A DNA stretch of 64,000 nucleotides, from the NCBI GenBank assembly GCA_013350335.1, contig CM023534.1:11003542-11067541 (forward strand), given 5' to 3'. A program made the position numbers and the translations under genes. This document shows, in pieces, positions 26,459-37,888 of this stretch. The notes beneath the pieces were generated by a model. It saw only the letters and a list, made by a program, of their open reading frames with translations. It did not search any database and had not been told where the DNA came from. Positions within the stretch are counted from its first letter, which is position 1. Each line of letters opens with the position of its first letter. Source of the DNA: Chimonanthus salicifolius. Its lineage: Eukaryota; Streptophyta; Magnoliopsida; Laurales; Calycanthaceae.

Positions 26459-27865
26459 ATAATGATATATTTTTTAGAATGAAAATGTTCAGTCTTCTTA
26501 AAGCACCTGACTAATCGTAATGATATATTGATATGTATAAGCAAATAAGCTTTTCCACCGATACACACCGAAGAAAGAAATCTACAGGTAATGGTCTTTT
26601 GAGATAAAGTGAAATCAAATGACTCCCCACTTCGTGAGGGAGTTCCTCACCATCACTCTAATTCATAATGATATCTTGGTCAATGCAATTGAATGAACGG
26701 TTATGATGAATTGAATGTGGGCCTCCGCTTGACGAAGAGAAAGACCTAACAAGCAGATCTGTGCACGTTCTCACTAAAGGAATCAGTTCCTGCTACCAAG
26801 ACACTTGTAAATTAACGAAGGAGATATTTTAATATTCAGGCAGAAGCTGCTTCACATGAGACAGAATTTAAAATTTAAGTATGACCGTTGACAATAATAA
26901 TAAAAGCTTAGATGCTTTAATATCGAAACTTAGATGCATAAAATACTTATGATGGGCAACTAATAATTCATTAACCATATGTATGATGTTAATTTTTTCA
27001 ATGGGGACACATTTACAAGCTATCCATAGTCAATGCATATTTTATTTATATATGATACCAACTATGTCCGACAAGTTGAATCTGAATTCTGTAATAGTGG
27101 ATTTTCATGAAATATCCACCTGTTATCGGTGAAGATCAATGTCATAAATATTGGCTATATTTATCAAATTTACTATTTTTTTATAGACAAAATACATTAC
27201 ATTGTTAATAATACGTGTTTATTAACATGGTGGTAAACTTTCGATAAAATCGTGTTAAAAACATGATAAATGGTAATGTCGTGATAATATCCAATAAATT
27301 CTAGATAAATTCTTTATTATTTTTAAATATTATTTTGCAAGATTTTTACGTTAATTCACAGTAAAATCTTAAGAATTTAAAAATATTATGATATTATTAA
27401 TTACAGTTAATATCCCCAGAAGTCCAGAACATTATTATTGACAATGGTGGAAGAGGACTTCTCTTATCCTTCCTATGTATCTTCACCTTCGTGGTAGTTC
27501 ACTTCCAGAGGTCAAGAGGATTAAACAAAAACTATCCACGATTCCTCTAGCCTAGATAGCAGGAAACTGATTCCTTTGGTCTGTACCCATGCACAGATCA
27601 AGCATCGGAACCGTTCGTTGAACTCATGTCTCCCTTAATGGTATAGGGGCCCAGATATCATTAAAATGTTATCCATTATCTACTGTAAATTTTCACCCCT
27701 ATGACTTCCATGAAGGTAGTATAATAGGTCTGGTCGCGTAAGGGAAGAAATGAAGACTTCAAAAAAAAAAAAAAAAAAAGTTCTCAGAACAACATAAATA
27801 ATCCTCAATAGATATGTTTTTTACCATGGATCTGAAAAAGGGCTGTCCCAAGCCTTTAAAAACAG
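26459..27865. other. A/T-rich spacer between the TRIM and P450 gene A; no gene seen
   Basis: No frame with recognisable protein features. The right end includes a poly-A tract at about 27762-27779. It is the 3' flank of P450 A. Confidence 0.5.
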
Positions 27866-27994
27866 TGCCACTTAATTCATAAAAATCACTTTATTGTTCC
27901 ATACAAATCTTACATAAGATCAGGAAAAAACATGCCACTTAATTCATAAAAATCACTTTATTGTTCCATACAAATCTTATATAAGATCAGGAAA
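27866..27994. repeat. 67-bp tandem duplication spanning the stop codon of P450 A
   Basis: Two near-identical units begin TGCCACTTAATTCATAAAAA at 27866 and 27933. The second runs into the last codons of gene A, including the TAA at 27977-27979. The only clear differences are a C/T change before ATAAGATCAGG and the spacer bases between units. Confidence 0.92.
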
Positions 27995-29963
27995 ATGAGG
28001 GACTGGAATCAAGTACAAGTTGGATTTTCTACCTACGGCAATTCCAAAGTTCTCATCCATGTCTAGTTCCTCAGGCTTCATGTCACCAGGAAGCTTCCAA
28101 TCAAAGTAGTAGAGGAGTTGAGCAAGGGGAACAAGTGCATTGGTCACTCCTAATAGCACACCAGGGCACATCCTTCTACCTGCTCCAAAAGGGATGAATT
28201 CAAAATTACAGCCCTTGTAATCAATTTCACTCCCATCAAATCTCTCAGGCTTGAAGCTCTCAGCATCTTCCCAATACTTTGGATCTCTTCCAATTGCCCA
28301 AACATTGATTAGAACTCTTGTCTTGATGGGTATCTCGTATCCTTGTATTTCACATCTCTCTCTACATTCTCTTGGTATCAGCAAAGGTGCAGGAGGGTGT
28401 AACCTTAGAGTCTCCTTGAGGACTAACTTCAAGTAATTTAAGTTGTGGATGTCACTCTCATCAATCTTTGACTTCTCTCCAACCACTTGTCTCACCTCAG
28501 CTTGTGCCTTCTCCATCACTTCAGGGTTTTTCATCAGCTCGGCCATGGCCCATTCCATGGTCGTAGATGAAGTCTCACTCCCAGCTGCAAACATGTCCTG
28601 TAAAGAATCACATTGTTTCAAAGAAAGAGAAACATAAAATATAAAAATTCTATATGCATATGACATTCGGTGTTCAATGTATTAATTTGAGGAAAGAGAT
28701 GGATCATATCCCCACCTTATTAATAAAATAATTAGGCCATGCAAAACAAATGATAAACATTTCAGGTCTTTGTGATGTATTTAGCATCCAAGAAAGAAGA
28801 GACCCTTTCATTTATTACTAAATCATTTGACTAGTTTTGCTCATGGCTGTGATTTGCTTCTACATTGATAAATAAAAGAGGTAAAATTCGTCAAAAAATA
28901 CTTAAAAAATAGAAAAAGAGACATTATGATTAGATTTAGTGAGTTGGAATGATTAGTTTAAATTCATCATATTAATATCAAAAAATAAAGAAAATTCATG
29001 CAGAGTTCATTTGAAAAATAGAAAAAAAGCTTTTATTATTAAATTTGGAGATTTTGAAATAAAAAATAGAACAGAGATACTAACCAAGAGAATGGCTTTT
29101 ATGTTGTTGGTTGTGAAAGGAAAATCAAGGTCCCCATCCTTCTGAATTCTCAAAAGAACATCAACCAAGTCCTCCTCTGTCATGTCCTCATTTTTCTCTT
29201 TGTGTGCTTCAATGATGTCATCTAGTATCCGATCAAACTTCTGTTGTAAGCGTTCTATATGGAACTTCATTCCAGTAATCACCTGAACAAATTTCAATGA
29301 TGGGAAGACATCACCCAAGTCAAAACCAGTGGAAACTTTCAGCACTTCCTTCAAAACCTGCAGGAATGTTTCTTGATCTTTGCATTTCTTACCAAATACA
29401 GACCTAGCAACAATGGTGTTGAGCAATGAGAGGAACTTTTCACTGATATTTACAGGGGAACAACCGGCGTCCGATATCGATTGGATTAAATTTGACACTT
29501 CCTCTGCTCTTATATGTCGAAATGATTCAACACTCTTAGCACTCAAAAGCTCTAGCATACAAATCTTACGCAGTTGTCTCCAGTAGTTTCCATAGGGAGC
29601 GAAAACTATATCGATACAACCATAGCTCGTGATCTCTGGGGCTAAAAGCCGAGGCCGATCTGCAAATTTAAGATCATGGGTCTTCATGATCTCCATGGCA
29701 AATGCTGGTGACGAGACTACAATGGTAGATAACTGGCCAAGCTTTAGGTGCATGAAAGGTCCATGTTTATTGGCCAAGTCTGTAAGGGATTTATGTGGAA
29801 GAGACCCAATCAGCTGATGCATATTTCCAATGATGGGTAGTTTCTTTGGCCCTGGTGGAAGTTTTGTAGCCTGGTTTTGGGTCATGAGTCTTCTCTTCAA
29901 GACCATGAAAATGAAGAGAAGGAAGGTGAAGATGAGAGGCAAGGAAGGGTTTTGTAATTCCAT
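27977..29963 (-). CDS. Cytochrome P450, CYP71D-like (copy A, intact)
   Basis: Two exons, 29963-29085 and 28597-27977, join in phase 0 over a GT-AG intron to give 499 residues, the normal CYP71 length. The start [17 protein letters not shown] is the ER membrane anchor, followed by the hinge PPGP (residues 36-39). The C-helix [10 protein letters not shown] has W128. The I-helix AGSETS (T302) activates oxygen, KETLR at about 354-358 is the ExxR motif, FKPERF ends near 413, and the heme loop [11 protein letters not shown] has ligand Cys437. Class II P450s of this clade hydroxylate small hydrophobic metabolites with electrons from P450 reductase; several CYP71D members act on terpenes, but the substrate here is unknown. 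The C-terminus (PHFPDLI) differs from the PHFS end of copies B-E because a tandem duplication altered the stop region. It lies tandem to copy B. Confidence 0.93.
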
Positions 29964-30014
29964 GATGAAGAAGAGAGAAGATTGTAAATATTTGGTATGA
30001 ATGAAACTTGACCC

Positions 30015-30040
30015 ACATCTACTACTTATATTCTTAGTCT
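30015..30040 (-). promoter_or_regulatory. Likely core promoter block of P450 A
   Basis: On the minus strand the sequence GACTAAGAATATAAGTAG lies about 50-75 bases before the start codon. It aligns with the TATA-bearing block found at the same distance upstream of copies B, C, D, F and G, though it is more diverged. Confidence 0.45.
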
Positions 30041-31511
30041 TTCTGCATTGTATGGCTTACCAAAGAGAGGTTTAAACTATGAGATTAGTGGAATATTTAT
30101 TAATTAGTCACCATCTTCGAGGTTAAAAGAAAAATAACTTCAATAGATATAATTAATGAACTAATGTTGTCATCGTCTATATTTTATGCACATATTATTG
30201 TCTGATAAATCATCTAATATATTTTTTTAATCGAAGTCAACAATCAACATTTATATTTAAATTTGTCTGATGTGGAATATTTTGTCACATAAATAATTTT
30301 TATAATACCGACTGAGCCCCACTAAGTCGTCAGGCTAGCCTTCAATGGACATCTCCATAAAATGGTAAAGGGCAATAGGGGAAGATATCACTAAGATCAA
30401 AGTGTCATTTAGATTTACTTACATTTCTTCACTTAATTTATACAATAGGGGAAGATATCACTAATCAACATTTCCCTCCGTTTGTGTTTTTTTTTTTTAA
30501 TACCTGTTAATTATGATAAAGCTAAGACCAATTTTGGAAATGCCTCGCCTCCAGAGCATCAAGCATTTTGAGAGTTTGTTGGGTAAGGTCTCATGTATTT
30601 GAAGATTTTATTTTTATTTTTTATGATTAAAGTGTGTTGGCATCTAAGAGCACCCAATTAATTTTCAGGTATATATAAGTCTCTTAATCCAAACATACCG
30701 AGTAAATATATAGAGATTGACTATTTAGAGTAGAGTGGAAATTGGACTCAAATTACTAAAGAAGCTAAAAATAGGTCAAGTTTATTGGACATAAGAGTGT
30801 GAAATTGATTTGCTTGTCATAGAGAAGGAGTTATTCCACCCCCTATATTGACTGCATCAATTTATATCCTGTAGTATCCTATAATTACTTGTAAAAATTC
30901 AAATTTTATGAAATATTAAAAATTATAAAAATCAACAATCACCATACAAATTATATCAATCACGTGAAGATAATTCTATTCAATTCCAAAAACAGCCCTA
31001 GCTTCATTTCATCAGATTTTCTGCAAGAAATGTCAAAATAAAGATTATTTTAAGTGAAAATTCAAAAAAATAATAAAAATAATTTAAAATAATTAAATCT
31101 AAAGGAAAATGAGGTTCAATAAAAATGATGTCTGACTAAAATTGCTGTCAATGTAAAATTTAACGTGAAAATGTTGAAATAGATCCTTTCCTTTTTTTAA
31201 AAAAAAAACAACTCAATATGATTCCATATGACGGAATTTTGAGCCAAACTTTGGGAAAATTATGCTCTATATCGACAATAAGTGACTGCTGATAGAGGCC
31301 GATGTGTACCAAGTAGACTTGGATTTTTACATTACTGAATTTTACAACATGAACTTGTATGCTTGAAGCAAATAACTTAAATATTAAAAATAAGTTCAAC
31401 TACGAACAACTCTACCTAAAAGAAACAACCACTCAATTTTTTATTCCATGGCCGTAATAATCCTGATCAAAGCCATGAGAAGCGGTCTAGCCTTTTGAAC
31501 AGCCACTCAAT
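30041..31511. other. Spacer between P450 A and B; contains a block repeated near other P450 copies
   Basis: Positions about 30511-30980 match 35775-36060 and 46850-47260 (shared words such as TATTTGAAGATTT and GTGAAATTGATT). Positions about 31140-31440 match the 3' flanks of copies C and D. These are duplicated spacer segments, not genes. Confidence 0.55.
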
Positions 31512-34175
31512 TCATGAAAAATGAGGTACTGGAATTAAGTACAAGTCGGATTTTCTACCTACGGCAACTCCAAAGTTCTCATCCATGTCTAGTTCCTCAG
31601 GCTTCATGTCACCAGGGAGCTTCCAATCATAGTAGTAGAGGAGTTGAGCAAGGGGAAGTAATGCATTGGTCACTCCTAATAGCAAACCGGGGCACATCCT
31701 TCTACCTGCTCCAAAAGGGATGAATTCAAAATTACAGCCCTTGTAATCAATTTCACTCCCATCAAATCTCTCAGGCTTGAAGCTCTCAGCATCATCCCAA
31801 TATTTTGGGTCTCTTCCAATTGCCCAAGCATTGATTAGGACTCTTGTCTTGATGGGTATTTCGTATCCTTCTATTATACATCTCTCTCTACATTCTCTTG
31901 GCAGTAGTAAAGGTAGAGGTGGGTGCAACCTTAGAGTCTCCTCAAGGACTGATTTCAAGTAGTGTAATTCGTTGGTGTCACTCTCATCAAAATTTGACTT
32001 TCCTCCTAGCACTTGTCTCACCTCAACTTGTACCTTCTCCATCACTACAGGGTTTCTCATCAACTCTGCCATTGCCCATCCCATTGTTGTAGATGAAGTC
32101 TCTGTCCCAGCAGAAAACATGTCCTGTAAAAATAAAAATAAAAATCTTTTAAATTTAAAAAGATAAAAGAAAGAAAAAAGTCTACTGAGATTCTCTTCTG
32201 TGAGACTTCATACCGATGTTTTCCTTCAAATTAAGTTCTAGGCTCTTCCATAGAAGAGGGTAGGAACTGGAAATTTTGACCTTAGTTAGATGATGATAAT
32301 ATTAATGATAGCCGTGAATCTTCTATTTGATATATTATTGTTTTTCTAAAATCAAGATGTCGAGATATCTTACCTGACAAATTTTTAGAGCATGTATTAA
32401 GCCTCTTATTTATACATTTGGAGTGACTCTTTTTGTGTTGAGAGGGACTTTATGTCAAAACTTCCTACAAAGTGGGTTTTGACTATCAAACCAACCCCTC
32501 AGGTATTCCATTTGATTTATTATGCGTTCAACAAGGGACCCAATAATCCTTGTTTTGCTAAATCAAAGAAACCACGCATTAATTTGAGGGAAATGATGGT
32601 TTATAAACCATCGTATTAATGAAACTATCAGTTTCTTCATTTTGCATCCTAGAAGAGAAAGAGGCTCTTGAATTTGGTACTTCTAAATCATTAGGCTTGT
32701 TGATATTAAATGAAGAGGTGCTCTATATAATCAAATATTTGCAAACTTTATTCATAAAAAGATTAATTTATTTTTTGATGGAGATGATGATGATAAATAA
32801 TACTCTCTCCATCTCATTTTAGTTGTCTAGCACTCCATGTGATCTCATTCATTTTCAACACACCTTATGTTACTCTAATATAAATGAGACAACTATTTTG
32901 ACATAATTCCAAAATCCATATAAGACAACTAAATTGGGACAGAGGGAGTATATAATAGCCACCATAAGCATACTACATGAGATTCTAGCTTTTCTAGATT
33001 ACCATTAATAGAGAAATGTAGAGAAATTAAGAACTTTAGATCAAAATGAAACACTTCACCTATGGGTTTTTTTTAAATGTAGAAGGGTAGGCAAAAACTC
33101 TTGAAAAATTCAAAACTATTCTATTGTTTTTTTTTTTTAAAAAAAAAAAAAACTGGACGACGAAGAATCAAATACCCACACTTATCCCCAAATACAACAT
33201 TAAGTAAAACTCTAGATACAAGTAGCTCCCACAAGCTGGAAGGATACAAGATCCAAATTCGAAACTGAGAAGAGTTAGAATAGATATACTAACCAAGATA
33301 ACAGATTTTATGTTGTTGGTTGTTAATGAAAATTCAAAGTCCCCATCCTTCTGAATTCTCAGAAGAACATCAACCAAATCCTCCTCTGGCTTGTCCTCAT
33401 ATTTCTCTATTTTGTGTGCTTCAATAATGTCACCTAGTATTCTATCAAACTTCTGATGCAATTGTTCTAGCCGAAACTTCATTCCAGTAATCACCGGAAG
33501 AAATTTCAATGATGGAAAGGTATCACCCAAATCAAAACCGGAAGCAAGTTTCACCGATTCCTTCAAAATTTGCAGGAATGCTTCTTGATCTTTGCATTTC
33601 TTACCAAATATAGCCCTAGCAACAATATTGTTGATCAATGAGAGGAACTTCTCACTAAGGTTTATTGGAGAACAACCTGCGTTCGATATTGATTGGATTA
33701 GATTTGAAACTTCCTCTTCTCTTATGTGTCGAAATGATTCAACACGCTTAGCACTCAAAAGCTCTAACGTGCAAATCTTGCGCAGTTGTCTCCAATAGTT
33801 TCCATATGGAGCAAAAACTAAATTTGTACAACCATAGGCCACTATCTCCGGGGCCAAGAGCCGAGGCCGATCTGCGAAGTTGAGATCATGGGTCTTCATG
33901 ATCTCCCTTGCAACTGATGGTGAAGAGACTACGATGGTGGACAACTGACCAAGCCTCAAGTGCATAAGAGGTCCATGTTTATTGGCCAAGTCTCTAAGGG
34001 TTTGATGTGGAAGAGACCCAATCAGCTGATGCATGTTTCCAATGATGGGAAATTTCCTTGGCCCTGGTGGAAGCTTTGTAGCTTGGTTTTGAGCCATTAT
34101 TCTTCTCTTAAAGACCATAAACATGAGGAGAAGGAAGGAGAAGATGAGAGGCAAAGATAGGTTCTGCAATTCCAT
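31512..34175 (-). CDS. Cytochrome P450, CYP71D-like (copy B, intact)
   Basis: Exons 34175-33294 and 32123-31512 join in phase 0 (GT-AG) and encode 497 residues. All hallmarks are present: anchor [17 protein letters not shown], hinge PPGP, C-helix [11 protein letters not shown]-helix AGTETS (T303), EETLR for the ExxR motif (356-359), FKPERF, and [11 protein letters not shown] with Cys438; the end is VPHFS. The intron is 1.17 kb and carries a SINE (32341-32503) and a Stowaway-like MITE (32803-32948), but not the TRIM seen in copies C-E, so B branched off before that insertion or lost it. A TATA-like block sits at 34261-34277. Expected to be an ER-bound monooxygenase; substrate unknown. Confidence 0.93.
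32341..32503 (-). mobile_element. Degraded SINE in the intron of P450 B
   Basis: The right end GACTATCAAACCAACCCCTC matches the head of the SINE family at 23247-23473 and 12006-12188, and the left end keeps the GTTTTTCTAAAATCAAGATG tail region. Imperfect ATTTGAT..ATTATG direct repeats flank it near 32325-32340 and 32510-32524. Confidence 0.6.
32803..32948. mobile_element. Stowaway-like MITE in the intron of P450 B
   Basis: The left end CTCTCTCCATCTCATTTTAG and right end CTAAATTGGGACAGAGGGAG form the CTCCCTCYGTCCC-type terminal inverted repeats of Tc1/mariner-derived MITEs. TA dinucleotides flank both ends. The element is 146 bp long with no coding capacity. Confidence 0.85.
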
Positions 34176-34260
34176 GTTGGAGAATGAGAAAGGATGGCCA
34201 CTATTTGGTAAGAACCAAATATATTACAGATGAGAAGAGATGAAAGGTTCAACACTTCTT

Positions 34261-34277
34261 GCATCTATCCTTATAGT
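34261..34277 (-). promoter_or_regulatory. Likely TATA block of P450 B
   Basis: Minus-strand ACTATAAGGATAGATGC lies about 90-100 bases before the ATG and aligns with the equivalent blocks of C, D, F and G. Confidence 0.55.
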
Positions 34278-37254
34278 TCATTCGGAGCTCTATCCTTATC
34301 ACTTAATTATTAATATAATGGTTTTTAACAGAATTATAAGGAAGCCGCCTTAAGAAAAGTATTTGGAGTTGGATTTCCACTCTATTTCAAATAATCAATC
34401 CTCATAATATTACTTGATTTGTATAGATAGAAAGACTTGTAAATACTAAAAAAATTAATAGGAATGCTCTAAAAAATGTCAATACCTTAGATCATAAAAC
34501 AACATAATAGTTTTTATTTTTTATCAACAATCTTGAAAAAAATTAATTCAAAAATGATTATCAATCAAAAAGGTTTCAAAATTATGGCATTTGACTATTA
34601 CGAGAGATGAAATCTTGGATCGATTATAAATGCATTTTCTTGGATTTTATGATACGTGAGATTCCTTTGTCGGATTTGAACAAGGAAGCATGCCTTGGAC
34701 TTCTTATGATTATAATTCATTATCTTCTGGGTCGAAAGAAAATTAACATCAATACATAGTTTAATGAATTATTGTTGCCATCATTTGTATTTTTTGATGT
34801 TTCCCATAAAGTATCTAAGTTTTTTTTTTTTTAAATCAAAACTTAGTGTCGGCTGTGGAATATTTGGTCTTACTTACATATTAAATAATTTTTATTGAAA
34901 GGTAAGAAACAATATAAAAACAAATGTCCCCACAGAAATCAGATGAAAGGGGAAGAAACATACAGCTGCCTAGCCGGCAGTGCCTGGTTATTTTAGTGAT
35001 CTGCTCTTGAGATCTTTCTTTTCTTCATTCTGAAGCCACATCTCATCCGTTAGAATTGCTCAGAGGGTTTTTTTTTTTTTTTTTTGGAATTTACGTTTAG
35101 AAAACTGCAGAATACCCAGCGTAAAATTTCCACGAAAGACAAAAGTATACCTTAGCAAGAGGTACTTCAACCATGTGGGCCATACACAAAGGGTGAAGGA
35201 CCTCTTGATGAGGGTGTCAGAAATTGGGCTGTGGAGCCTGTCACATGGGCTTGGAATGATGTTAGACTTATAAGTGAAACAGTGCCTTGTAAAATGAAAT
35301 GGATGATTTTTCGATGGAACCACAATTTTGTTTCATCCATTTAGATGTAGGCTTAAAAAGTATTAGCTAAGGCAATTGGATTCCATGTGAGGAAATTTCT
35401 ATGCACTGATATAAGTTACAGGAATTCTACCTTCTTTGAATTATTCAAGCCATTTGAATTTTTATTTAAAATGAATGGTTTCAAATGGTCCTACGGCCTA
35501 GGACCTTTGTAAATTCTAAGGATTGACATTGTGATTCTGTTTAGAGAAGTTGGATAGAGGATCACTTGGGTTAATTCTTTTAATGAAAACTCATTCATTT
35601 TATGTTGGATATTTTCTACAGTTTCTCACATATAAATTCAAAAAAAAAAAAAAACTCATCCATTCAATTATAATAAATTTATAAATTAAAATATGAAAAA
35701 TCAACATCTTATAATATCTAAATTTTATATTTTAAAATTACAAAGCTAAAATAATTTTAAAAAAAGTAAGATTTTATGTTAAAAGCATAAGGATTTTGAG
35801 AGTTTTTTAGGTAACTCGTTTCATATATTTGAAGATTTATCTTTAATATCTCAAGAAAGACTCTCCTCCTAAACAAATTGTTGAAGAAACTAAAAATAGG
35901 GGAAGTTTGTTGTATAGAAGAGTGTGAAATTGATTTCCTTGTCATAGAGAAGGAGTAATTCAATCTCCTATATTGGTTGCAAAATATATATATATATATA
36001 TTAATTTACGTATGAAAAACTGTAAGATAATACTTATAATAACTTGTACCAATTTCACTGAACTATAATCAGCCCGAGCACAAGACACAAGGCACTGCAG
36101 CGACCTCAGCTGCTTACCCCGCTGCCCTTATCCATCTCACCTCCAGCCTATCTGTTATCCAGATTTACTAGAAAAGAAACCAACTCCAATCCACCATTTC
36201 CTTTATTTATTAATAATATTACCATCTTTTACACCTTTTTTAACGCACTCGAGACCACTATTCTTTTATTATATTCATTCCACAACATCTCACCTAACCC
36301 TAACGACGACCCCTTAATTAAACAAACAAAGATCAACCATTTAGTCTTTGATTCACCAACCCTTTATTAAAATATATGAGTCCCAATTAACCACCTAATT
36401 CTCTTTTATCCACCTCCAACGCACATTGTCCTATTTTCTCAAATCAGCATAACCTTGGTGTGCCGTAGGAGTAGTGGGCTCACTCATAGGATTTTACGCT
36501 GGGTATCCTACAGTTTTCCAACGTAAATTCAAAAAAAATTATAATTAGGAAACTACCTCCAATTTTCCCTGGCGGCGGAATTAACAATGGATTCTATTAA
36601 AGTAGTAGTCTTGGTAAATGGGAAATGAGAGAAGCCTTATAGTGAAATTCATAGGGGTTTTAGATTTTAATGAATTGGAGTTATTGGTTATTAGGAAGGT
36701 GATTCTTATTTGATCATCATGTAGAAACGACAACCTAGTAGTGGAAGGTGATTTAGCCAACGGTTTAGCTGGGATAGTGGTAGAAAGAATCTCCCATGGA
36801 AAATGATTAAGATGGTAAGGGAGATTAGGTCTTTGTCCAGGACTAAGACACGTGAGGTGGTCGGCCAATAGTATTGCCAATTTTTTGGCCGACTATGGAA
36901 TTTTTTCACCCTATTAATTGAGATTTTTGATATTGTTGGAGCAATATACAGAATTTTCTACCTTCTGCTCCTTGTTATTTCTATATTTGTGTTCTTTCAC
37001 CTTTCTCCTTATTCATTTGTGTAGGTTGTTTTTATATTTTAGTCTTTCATGTACAAACCATAGACCTTGTGTATATTTCTAACTTTATTTTAATGAATTT
37101 TCACATTTGTCTCTATTTAAAAAAAAAATAGTAAGTTTGGTCGCGTGTTCGGCTCATTTTTAGCCTAAATTTGAAGGAAAAAATAATAGGTTTTTTATAT
37201 TTCTTAAAACTTAGGTTAGATCGGGTAAATTTTAAGGTGAAAATTTTGAAATAG
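34278..37254. other. Spacer between P450 B and C; repeats and TE fragments only
   Basis: Positions 34330-34470 resemble a degraded SINE of the 47800 type. About 34555-34800 matches 44620-44840 and the region after 56487. About 35069-35335 is a minus-strand SINE-like element with a poly-T head. About 35775-36060 is a copy of the 30511 and 46850 blocks. An (AT)n run occurs at about 35985-36001. The LINE tail at 36580-37120 is listed separately. Confidence 0.5.
36580..37125 (+). mobile_element. Degraded LINE 3' tail with RNase H remnant
   Basis: Plus-strand frames, broken by stops, read DFNELELLVIRKVILI and then NLVVEGDLANGLAG, matching the RNase H-like domain at 15920-16050 (MESNEMELLAIRRAIYL, then LIFEGDLVNAIAW). 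An untranslated tail ends in poly-A near 37118-37125. Confidence 0.65.
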
Positions 37255-37470
37255 ACTACCCCAAGGGTTATCTCAATTGGTTTGGGAGCAAGATCTCCAA
37301 AGGGAGGTCTTGGGTTCAAATCATGGGCCCTTGCCATTTCCCATGGTAATATGTATACAGTAAGGTTCCATCGATTTACCCGGTGTGTACGGATAGGGGG
37401 TTTTCACACTCCAAAGGATTAGTCGGGTGCGACGCTTGAACACCTCCGGACCTCAAAAAAAAAAAAAAAA
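37255..37470 (+). mobile_element. SINE with poly-A tail and short target-site duplication
   Basis: A tRNA-like head (GGTTATCTCAATTGGTTTGG as box A region; GGGTTCAAATC as box B, fitting GWTCRANNC) is followed by about 120 bp and an A-run at 37455-37470. TTGAAATAG repeats flank it at 37246-37254 and 37471-37479. It differs in sequence from the 23247 family. Confidence 0.75.
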
Positions 37471-37710
37471 TTGAAATAGTTCTTTCCTTTTAAAAAAAAA
37501 GGATAAAAATAATAATTCCATATTTGACTCACATTATGCTCCATATCGACAATGAACTTAGATATTACATATTGCTGAATTTTACTACAATGAACTTGCA
37601 TACTTGAAGCAAATAACATAAGTATTAAACAATAAGTTTAAAAAACAGACAACCTGGAAAAGTAAAATTCCTAAGACAGACTCCACTGACAACTCTACCC
37701 GAAAACACAA

Positions 37711-37796
37711 AGGCGTTAGAGGGGTCAAGGAGGGCCAAATATTAATAAAGTGCTCTGAGAAGTCCGGACACTTTGATCATAAAAAAAAAAAAAAAA
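37711..37796 (+). mobile_element. SINE tail fragment downstream of P450 C
   Basis: The stretch resembles the last part of the SINE at 47800-47975 (AGTGCTCT.., ACTTTGATCATAAAAA) and ends in a poly-A run of about 16. The head is missing. Confidence 0.5.
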
Positions 37797-37888
37797 TTTC
37801 TTGTGAACGAGAAATCGCCACTCATCTTCAATGTCAAACTAACACTATTTTAGAGAGCCTTTTCAACCACCTCTCAATAACCACTAGA

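Noticed and set aside
28251..28637. Plus-strand open frames opposite P450 exon 2 (repeated at every copy)
   Set aside because: They are antisense shadows of the conserved P450 coding sequence and recur wherever exon 2 is present.
36581..36909. Minus-strand open frames of up to 99 codons
   Set aside because: They are antisense to the degraded plus-strand LINE RNase H remnant.
37255..37330. Possible tRNA gene (box A and box B present)
   Set aside because: No cloverleaf with paired acceptor stem could be drawn, and the segment continues into a SINE body with poly-A and flanking direct repeats.
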